A DNA stretch of 64,000 bases from Bidens hawaiensis (lineage: Eukaryota > Streptophyta > Magnoliopsida > Asterales > Asteraceae): the NCBI GenBank assembly GCA_021521415.1, contig JAIQDT010000168.1, positions 1,682,501-1,746,500 on the forward strand, read 5' to 3'. This document shows positions 56,956 through 64,000 of this stretch, piece after piece; the stretch's first letter is position 1; each line of letters starts with the position of its first letter. The notes below the pieces were generated by a model. That model did not search any database. It was not told where the DNA came from and was given only the letters and a program-made list of their open reading frames with translations. Position numbers and translations under genes: made by a program.

Positions 56956-59260
56956 TTAAAGGATAATTGATCCTGATTTCAAAAAGTACTTCTTGAGGTG
57001 GATAGCATTCCATGCTATTGGTAACTTGTTGCCTTCCATCGTGAGCAAATGATATGCCCCCTTTCCTGCCTCCGACTCCATCTGATAAGGTCCTTCCCAT
57101 CTGGGTGCTAACTTTCCATCAGCCGGATTGGTAGTATTTTGGAAGGCTTTCCTTAAAACTAAATATCCTTCTTGAAACCTTCTGAACCTTATATTCTTGT
57201 TGTATGCCCCAGCTACCCTTTACTGATAAGTTGCCATTCTGATCTTGGCTATGTCTCAAAGTTCTTCTATAGTATCCAAGTCTTCAAGAAGGATTTCTTC
57301 ATTAGCTTCAGGATCACAGATGCTCGTTTTTGCTGTAGGAACCACCATTTCTGTGGGAATTACTGCTTCTGATCCAAACACCAACGAGAAGGGTGTTTGG
57401 CCTGTTGCATTTTTAGGCGTAGTCCTGTCTGCCCAAATAACATAAGGAAGTTCTTCAGCCCATTTTCACTTCTTGGATCCTAGCTTCTTCTTTAGATTGT
57501 TGATGATGATCTTGTTGCTAGACTCTGCTTGACCATTGGCTTGAGGATGAATTGGAGTGGAAGTAATCATTTTGATGCCCCAACTGTCACAAAAGTTAGT
57601 GGTTCTATTCCCGATAAACTGGGAACCACTGTCACAAACAATTTCAGCTGGAATACCAAATCTAGTTATAATATTTCGTTTAATAAAAGATATTACTTCC
57701 CTTTCTTGGACTTGTACAAATGCTTCTGCCTCTATCCATTTTGAAAAGTAATCAGTCAGTGCAAGCATGAATACTTTTCCTCCTGGTGCCTTAGGTAGTT
57801 TTCCCATAATATCCATACCCCATTTCATGATAGGCCATGAAGAGGATATAGGATACATAGGTTTTGCTGGCTGATGAAGGATGTTTGCGTGTCTTTGACA
57901 AGCATCACATTTCCTTGAATATTCCACCGCATCTTTCTTCATTGTGGGCCAGAAGTATCCAGTTCTGAGTATCCTGTAAAATAATGCTCTTCCACCTGTG
58001 TGATTGCCGCAATCTCCTTCATGAAAATCCTTGAGTACTTCTTGGATCTCAGGATCCTCAATGCACCTGAGATATGGACCTGCAAGAGATTTCCTATATA
58101 CCATATCATTTAACAAAATATATTGGGATACCTTGAGTTTGAAAGACTTGGGATTTTCTGTGGCTGGAATTTCTCCAGTCTGAATGTAGTTCTTGATAGG
58201 ATGGATCCAGGATCCTTGGTTGTTCGAGGATGATGGATCCCAAAGTACGATTTGTTTGTCAGTTGTTATCTCCCTAACTTCTTGTTCTCCTATTGCTGGT
58301 TGGAGAACATGAATGATTGGAATCTTCGTGTCTTCTGGAATTTTCAGAGATGAGGCTAAATTTGCCAAGGCATCTGCCCTAGCATTCTCTTCCCTTGGTA
58401 CCTGTACAATGCTAAACAATTCGAGGGATTTTGCTAATTCCTTCACAACATCTAGATATGTGATTAGTTTTTCACCTTTAACAGCATATGAGTCATTAAA
58501 GTGGTTAGCAATCAATAATGAATCTATGTATACTTGAAGATACCTGATCTTCATGCACTTAGCTAATTGCAAAGATCAGAGCTTGATACTCTGCATAATT
58601 GTTCATTGCTTGGAACTCACAGCTATAGACTGGGGTAATATGTCTCCCCGTGGTGATTTCAGTAGGATACTTAATCCTTTTCCTCCTACAATGGAGGCTC
58701 GATCGGTGAAGAGTATCCAAGGATCCTTGGTCTCTTCTAGTTGTTGAACTTCTAGATCAGCTTCCTTTTGCATATCACTACTGAAATCAGCCACAAAGTC
58801 TGCGAGTGCTTGTAACTTGATGGATGTTCTTGTCTCGTAATGAATATCATATGCACTCAGTTTTATAGCCCACTTGGCCATTCTACCTGATAACTCTGAT
58901 TATCTAAGGACATTCTTAACAGGATAATTAGTTATCAAAATAATAGCATGAGTCTCAAAGTAATGTCTTAATTTAGTAGAAGCCATAATAAGTATAAGAA
59001 TTGATATTTCTAAATGAGAATACATGGCTTCTGCATCTAAAAGACTTTAACTTACATAATAAACGGGATGTTGTTCACCTTCGTGATCCTTCACAAGGAC
59101 AACACGTATAGCATTTCCTGAGACAGCTAGGTACAGGTATAAGGATTCTCCATCCACAAGCTTCATCATAGCTGGAGCTGAGGATAAGTAATCCTTCAAG
59201 GCTTTGAGTTGTTGATTCTGAACGAGGATCCTTTATTTTTGTAAACGGATTCTCGCTTCA
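56956..59260 (-). pseudogene. RT thumb, RNase H, second RNase H and integrase of the nested Tat element
   Basis: Minus-strand order: LKALKDYLSSAP, YLYLAVSGNAIRVVLVKDHE, HPVYYVS, LRHYFETHAIILITNYPVKN, RMAKWAIKLSAYDIHYETRT and IKLQALADFVADFS (59,220-58,780); second RNase H ILFTDRASIVGGKG to VPREENARADALANLASSL (to 58,330). Integrase follows with a zinc finger (H-E-GDCGNHTGGRALFYR, CDACQRHANIL; 58,040-57,880), [15 protein letters not shown], core Asp in [12 protein letters not shown], second Asp in VCDSGSQFIGN and Glu in QANGQAESSNK. The C-terminal part with PFSLVFGSEAVIPTEM and WEGPYQ ends at 56,956. A 368-residue frame (58,572-57,466) is uninterrupted. The RT palm is deleted, so it is inactive as a polyprotein. 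Confidence 0.85.
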
Positions 59261-59269
59261 TTTGAGTCC

Positions 59270-61041
59270 TCCAAAGATCCTCTTGTCATCTTCCAACCGT
59301 ATGAATCTGAGTGCCCTATTTCTGACTTCATCTAGAGACCTGCAAGGAGTTATCACAAGATCATCATAAAAGGGGGAGCCCCTCTGAAGTCCCATCTTGA
59401 AGGCCTCAACAGCAGTAGCCATGTCAAGATTAGGAATTTCCGGAGCTTCCCTGCCAAACCTCGTAACAAAATCCCTAAGGGATTCATCACTTGGTTGGAT
59501 AACTCGATAAAGATCACTAGTTAACTTCTCGAATTTCCTGCTACAAGAAAATTGACTATTTGAACAAGTTAACTAAGTGCGAAAAAGAAGTAATTGAAAA
59601 GGGAGGAGGACTTAGCAGCCATTTTAATGCAGATCCTGTTAGTGTGGATCCGAAACCCTTGCACAGACAAGCCTCCTTAAGTCTCACGGGGATTGGATTG
59701 ATCTCAATTATTTCCGTGTATTGGGCTACATGCTCTTCAAGATCAGTGGTACCATCATACACTTTCATGTTGGGGGTTCGAAATCGTTTTGGGATCTCTG
59801 CGTCACATATTGGTGTAGCAAATCTCGACAGTTTGTGGCTTCCTTCTGGTATCTCAGGAATTGGACGGATCACCCCTGGTACGCTGGATATCATATCCTT
59901 GAGTTTCTGTAGTTCCTTAGCCATAGCTTGGTTGATACCTGCATCCTACATGGAACCACGGTTAGTATCTAAGGATATAGGATCACACAAGTTACCTCTT
60001 TGTTGCGTGAAAGGCGGCATACCAGAAGAGTGGCTGATGTAATAAGCGTCTGCTATAGGAGGTGGTCCACCTGAAGCTATGGTCTGCATGAGGATTATAT
60101 CTCCTTCATGGATTTCAGAAGATAGTTGGTGTTAAACTCCTAAGGATCCTTGGCCCTGGTAGAAGGATCCTTGAGGCTGGGAGTTGTAGGATCCTTGGTG
60201 ATACACCCCAGAGGACCCTTGTTGAAGGATTGATGATCCTCTCTTGAACATGGAGGATCCTTGGACCTACTGACCCATCGATCCTGGATTAAGGACTGAG
60301 GATCCTTGCTGAAACATCTAGGATCCTTGAATCTGCTGACCCATGGACCTCGGATCTAGAAGGATGATCCTGAGTGAAAGGTCGAGTGTTCTTGAGTCTG
60401 TTGACCCATGGATCCCTGCTGAAGGATAGAGGATCCTTGTGGGAAGAATGAGGATCCTTGAGCTTGTTGACCCATGGACCCTTGTTGGAGGATAGATGAT
60501 CCTTGCGAGAAGAATGAGGATCCCTTAGCTTGCTGACCCATGAACCCTTGTTGGAGGATAGATGATCCTGGCTGAACCAACAAGAATCCTTGAGTCTGTT
60601 GACCCATGGACCTCTGTTGAAGGATAGATGATCCTGACTGAAACATTGAGGATCCTTGAGCCTGTGGACCCATGGACCCTGTTGAAGGATAGATGATCCT
60701 TGCGAGAACTGAGCCATGGATCCTGGACTGGCGAAATCCAGCATCCTAGGCATCAGAGGAGTGTGATCCTCCGTTGGCCTCTTAGTCTTCTTGAGATCTT
60801 CTATCTCATGAAGGATCCTCTGGTTGATCTTGTTCTGCTACTCCATATATGCTTTAACCTTCGAAAACATAGATGAAACATCATTGTTAGTATTAACCAC
60901 CGGCGCAGCAGCAGCGGTTTTAGAGCTCTGGAAGACTGGTTGTTGCATCTTGCCCCCAGCAATAGCAGCCCTTGGTGCTCCCGTGATTGGCGGAGACATC
61001 GGTGGCAAAGTCCTTAATGAGAGAGAAACCGAAGATGGCAT
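59270..61041 (-). pseudogene. gag of the nested Tat element
   Basis: ATG at 61,041 opens MPSSVSLSLRTLPPMSPPIT. A linker follows with an in-frame stop at 60,838, then a repeat region (60,753-60,240) rich in GSSILQQGSMGQQ units, then the gag core: NMKVYDGTTDLEEHVAQY, ALKWLLSPPPFSITSF (59,924-59,556). After a frameshift it continues ESLRDFVTRFGREAPEIPNL, AFKMGLQRGSPFYDDL and LDEVRNRALRFIRLEDD (59,540-59,290). The W.F..P..I..F core is the structural gag domain. Protease should follow but is deleted. Confidence 0.7.
60240..60720 (-). repeat. tandem repeats of about 60 bp inside gag, rich in GGATCC
   Basis: About eight imperfect units, each with GATCCTTG, CTGTTGACCCATGG and TTGAAGGATAGATGATCC elements. 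Both overlapping minus frames stay open over 105-154 codons, giving GSSILQQGSMGQQ or DHLSSNKGPWVNKLKDP repeats. The periodicity is a multiple of three or nearly so, consistent with expansion in coding sequence. Confidence 0.75.
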
Positions 61042-61139
61042 GTTTGATGAAGCAGAGGTTGATTAAGGGGCCATTGAAAGTGATATGGGTATGAAAGGTT
61101 GGAAACTGATAGGGAATAATATGGATTATAGCACCAATA

Positions 61140-61157
61140 GCCCCACGGTGGGCGCCA
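61140..61157 (-). promoter_or_regulatory. primer-binding site TGGCGCCCACCGTGGGGC
   Basis: On the minus strand, three bases after the LTR end. The sequence is the common one for plant Tat-type Ty3 elements and confirms minus orientation. Confidence 0.75.
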
Positions 61158-61160
61158 AAT

Positions 61161-62184
61161 TATTTTGGACAAAAATCTGCTAAGGATCAAGTATCCAAAT
61201 CTGTTAAGTGAGCTAAGGTGCTAACACGACAATGATGAGTGTGTAATCGTAATCTTGGTGAACACAATGATTTGATCACGAGGGAAAAAGCCCTTAGTTA
61301 CGATAATTTTACTTCGGTCAAAACTTAACAAGGCAATCTTTGATCAAATGACTTCGGTCAAGGATTAACAGGTTAATATTTGGTCGAATCACTTCGGTCA
61401 AGGATCAACGAGGTAACCTTTGGTCGGATAGTACGTGATTATAGTAATCTCCGGCACAAAAAACCCTCGAACGGTGAAAACTATCACCGTCAAGTTTATT
61501 AATGGTAAAAATCGGGTTACAAAGGTGGAGATATGATCAAAGATTACAAAGAATATCTAAGTGTGTATGTGTATGAACTACTAACGGGTGTGTCTTCCTA
61601 ATTTTAATCATAATCTCAATATATATAAAAATAAAGGCAAACTAACTCCTATTTTTATGGCACTACTCCCACTAGCTTAGTCTACACTATTGACCATGTG
61701 CTGGAGGTGCCTTGTAGCATAATATTAGGTAGACCACGTCCTTGAGCCGTTACACTTGATAAATATCAGCCTTCATATAAGAAAGAACTGTTAACAGCAC
61801 CAAATACCGAGGATCCATGATCCTGACATAGCTCTGGAACTCCTCAGAAGGATAATTGATCCAGACATGTCTTCAAGAATAACATATCCTCAGTACTCAG
61901 TTATTTGTGACACAACAACAAGTCTTATAAATCCTCCACTTCTTCCACTAAACATGTTACAGCCATTTGACCACGTGTTTGACAAGTCCAATAGCGAGAT
62001 ATCCGGTGGAATAAGTCTTGGAGCCGTTATACTTATTAAATAACAACCAACAAACAAGAAATAATTGTTAATAATACCAAGTACTGAGGACCACTGATCC
62101 TGACAGGATCTGTCTAAGGATAACTGATCCAAGAACATATGTCAGGAAAACATATCCATGGTGTCAAATTTCCGTGCCCTAACA
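61161..62184 (-). repeat. 5' LTR of the nested Tat element (1,024 bp)
   Basis: + strand TATTTTGGACAAAAATC ... GTGCCCTAACA, about 95 percent like the 3' LTR. Its inner terminus has changed from ACA to ATA. The LTR divergence suggests an insertion that is not very recent. Confidence 0.8.
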
Positions 62185-62793
62185 AGCAACTAGTTTCGAG
62201 CCTAAGACTGCAACTACCAGAGCCAAGTCAGCCGCTTCCAAGACAAAGAGGTCCTCTGATCTCGAAACCCACTATGACATGGTCCTCACTGTAAGTATCC
62301 TATATCCTTCTATATTGATTTTAAGGATCCAATATCCTTCTAATCTTTGCTTAATGGTCGGTTACAGGCTATGAATGCTTTCAAAGAGGATTATGAAAAG
62401 ATTGTGAGCTAAATGAGAGACAAGCTGTCTGTGTTAGGGAAGGCAGTGGTCAACAAGGATAAAGCTTTAGCCTCGCTCAAGAGGCAGTTAGAGGTTCAGA
62501 TATCCACAGCAGATGCCCAGCGCTAAGAAGAAGTCAATCAAGCGACAGAAGAGGCTAAGATGTGTGGAGCCAGGTCGGTGCTGCAATCAAGGATTAAGAT
62601 GGAGATGGAGGCCGGTGATCCTGCTTTCTATAAGGCGACCTGGAATGTGCAGAAATGGAAGAATACTCTGGCGGCTCTTGGTGGCGATGAGGAAGTGGAG
62701 ATGGCTGAGGAGAACGAGGCTGGGACGAGCGGAGTCAAGGATGTGGCTGAAGCCGATGAAGGAGCAGGTGCTACGGATTGTGAAGATGCTTGA
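62185..62793 (+). pseudogene. antisense ORF, C-terminal exons (second half)
   Basis: Resumes after AGCAA with FEPKTATTRAKSAASKTKRS and SDLETHYDMVLT, donor ACT|GTAAGT at 62,291. The acceptor GGTTACAG is at 62,367. The last exon has AMNAFKEDYEKIVS, a helical part with KAVVNKDKALASLKRQLE, RSVLQSRIKMEMEAGD, WNVQKWKNTLAALGG and an acidic tail, with the stop at 62,793. The helix, then RIKM, then W-x-W-x-LGG layout is typical of the C-terminus of these antisense ORFs. The two introns have good consensus sites, so it was once a spliced gene. Confidence 0.55.
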
Positions 62794-64000
62794 ATGGGCG
62801 ATGAAGGATATTGAAGACAAGGCCCGAGCCCATTTTTTTTATGCTGATGTTTTTATGAACAATGATTATGGTTTGTAATAGACCGTAGTAATTAGGATTT
62901 AGGATCACTGATCCTCAAGATAGTTCTCAGGGGTATCGAAGGTGGATGGATCCTCTGTTTGTGGGGATGAAGCCTTTGGTATCTCTGACTTTTATTTTCC
63001 TGCACCTTAAGAACAATTAGTAACACCCGCTTAACCCGGGTGGATGGTCCATCTTTCGTATGGAGAAATCCGGGTTAAGGATTTTGGATAAGTCCTTGTG
63101 ACTTATGTTTAATAATATAAAACTTTTAACTATTTGGTTGTTATTGTGAAAGTTTGTTTAATATAGATTTATCTTTATTGGAAGTTTCAAAAATTGTTCT
63201 TGATTGAAAGAAATGTTCATGATAGAATATTCTTAAAAAAATTTACGATAGAATATCCTAAGAATTAAAAAGAAAACTTTAGAAAAGAACATTCTTAAGG
63301 CTAAACTTTAGGATAGAATATCCTTAAATATAAGGACAAATTTTTAGGATTCAATATCCTTAGAGGAATAATTCAAAAACTGTCAAGTCTTTAAAAAATA
63401 CCCATAATAAAGTTATAAGTAGGAATTATACCACAAGACCTAAATGGACCTTAGTTACTATAAGAATTGAACCTTCGGTGATCCTTGTAGGAGTATGCTA
63501 AGGATTTTGAGCCCATAAGTCTTGATCTTTGTCATCGGATTTAGAATATCTGTTGTAAACAACTTGTAAGATTAATCGGGGTTAGACCTATTAAGATAGG
63601 GACGAGCCCATAAATAAACTGGGGACAAGCCCATGCAATCTGGGAACAAGCCCGTGAACTGGGGAGAAGCCCCAAACTGGTGTTAAACTGGGGACACGCC
63701 CAAATACTGGGGACAAGCCCAAACTGGGGACTGGCCCAAGGATACGGATGTCAACTGGGGACTCGCCTAAACTGGGATTTAGCCCAAACGTGAGTGATGT
63801 GAAAACGCCAAAACCTTAGCTAACATGAAAATGTTAGAAACCTTTGTCTTGAGATAACGTGAAAACGTTATAAACCGGTGGTATGGTACGTCTACAAAAA
63901 TTGTAGGATCCACCATATAGCCGAAAGCAACGAAATTGTCAGCTACTAAACGTGTACTAGTCCCGCTGCACTGGACTATACGTTGGATAGCGTGCGCTCC
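62794..64000. other. spacer after the antisense ORF, with GGGGACAAGCC repeats
   Basis: Non-coding. Aligns with 55,700-56,700: for example ACTTATGTTTAATAATA, GAAAGTTTGTTTGATATAG-like, GGTACGTCTAC, TCCCGCTGC...ACTATAC. The repeat block is 63,597-63,790. Gag-pol of this outer element would be expected beyond 64,000 on the minus strand. Confidence 0.65.

Larger units (their letters stand above)
54490..62184 (-). mobile_element. nested Tat-type Ty3 retrotransposon with perfect 5-bp target duplication
   Basis: Minus-strand order: 5' LTR (62,184-61,161), primer site (61,157-61,140), gag (61,041-59,270), RT thumb/RNase H/second RNase H/integrase (59,260-56,956), about 1.4 kb non-coding, 3' LTR (55,552-54,490). 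AGCAA flanks both ends (54,485-54,489 and 62,185-62,189). Protease and most of RT are deleted and the antisense ORF normally between integrase and 3' LTR is absent, so it is non-autonomous. It sits in an exon of a related element's antisense ORF. Confidence 0.85.

Noticed and set aside
62513..62878. 121-residue Arg/Trp-rich + ORF
   Set aside because: An alternate frame of the last antisense-ORF exon. The 62,560-62,793 frame continues the spliced ORF.
1..64000. CRISPR arrays, bacterial operons, tRNA or rRNA genes
   Set aside because: No evenly spaced repeat-spacer structure, no ribosome-site-led gene runs and no cloverleaf or rRNA landmarks were seen. The tandem repeats present are minisatellites or LTR units.

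Overview
This window looks like heterochromatic or intergenic DNA of a flowering plant, probably a eudicot. A daisy-family (Asteraceae) source is my guess, based on retroelement styles such as LTRs that begin TGTCACACCC or TGTGACAACC; the sequence does not prove it. The DNA is AT-rich and full of stop-broken gag/pol fragments. I found no intact host gene, tRNA, rRNA, CRISPR array or prokaryotic operon. Almost everything is nested, decayed LTR retrotransposon, plus one Helitron.

Layout. (1) 0.5-3.07 kb: a broken + strand ORF, a polypurine tract and an LTR, meeting a second LTR fragment head-on. (2) 3.07-8.7 kb: a minus-strand Tat-like Ty3 element, split by an Athila-like LTR plus leader (4.0-6.07 kb) and by an LTR inside gag (7.4-7.8 kb). 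(3) 9.0-10.28 kb: a minus-strand chromovirus RT/RNase H/integrase remnant. (4) 10.28-16.61 kb and 37.10-40.75 kb: two halves of one minus-strand Ty1-copia (Sirevirus-like) element. Its RNase H gene is split by (5) a 20.5-kb minus-strand tandem array (16,611-37,099) of a gag-only long-LTR element in four repeat units. One unit holds a 4.66-kb Helitron that carries pieces of a SIN3-like gene. (6) 40.85-49.87 kb: + strand deletion derivatives of the same copia family, with an 811-bp tandem duplication of the LTR end, primer site and gag start. (7) 49.87-52.07 kb: a diverged LTR related to the array LTR. (8) 52.07-64 kb: Tat-type elements with an antisense, intron-bearing ORF; a nearly whole copy (54,490-62,184, target duplication AGCAA) sits in an exon of that ORF.

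How the parts relate. Two non-gag/pol genes recur. The first is an extra ORF downstream of copia pol. Its two better copies (minus 10.68-13.98 kb, plus 48.34-49.87 kb) share an upstream TATA box, a short 5' exon and a 5' intron, and a third, divergent homologue lies at 0.5-2.4 kb. The second is the antisense ORF of the Tat elements (52.9-53.4, 54.2-54.5 and 62.2-62.8 kb). These two, the gag-only tandem array and the SIN3-capturing Helitron are the parts most worth following up. All boundaries were read by eye; where repeats are diverged they may be off by tens of bases.
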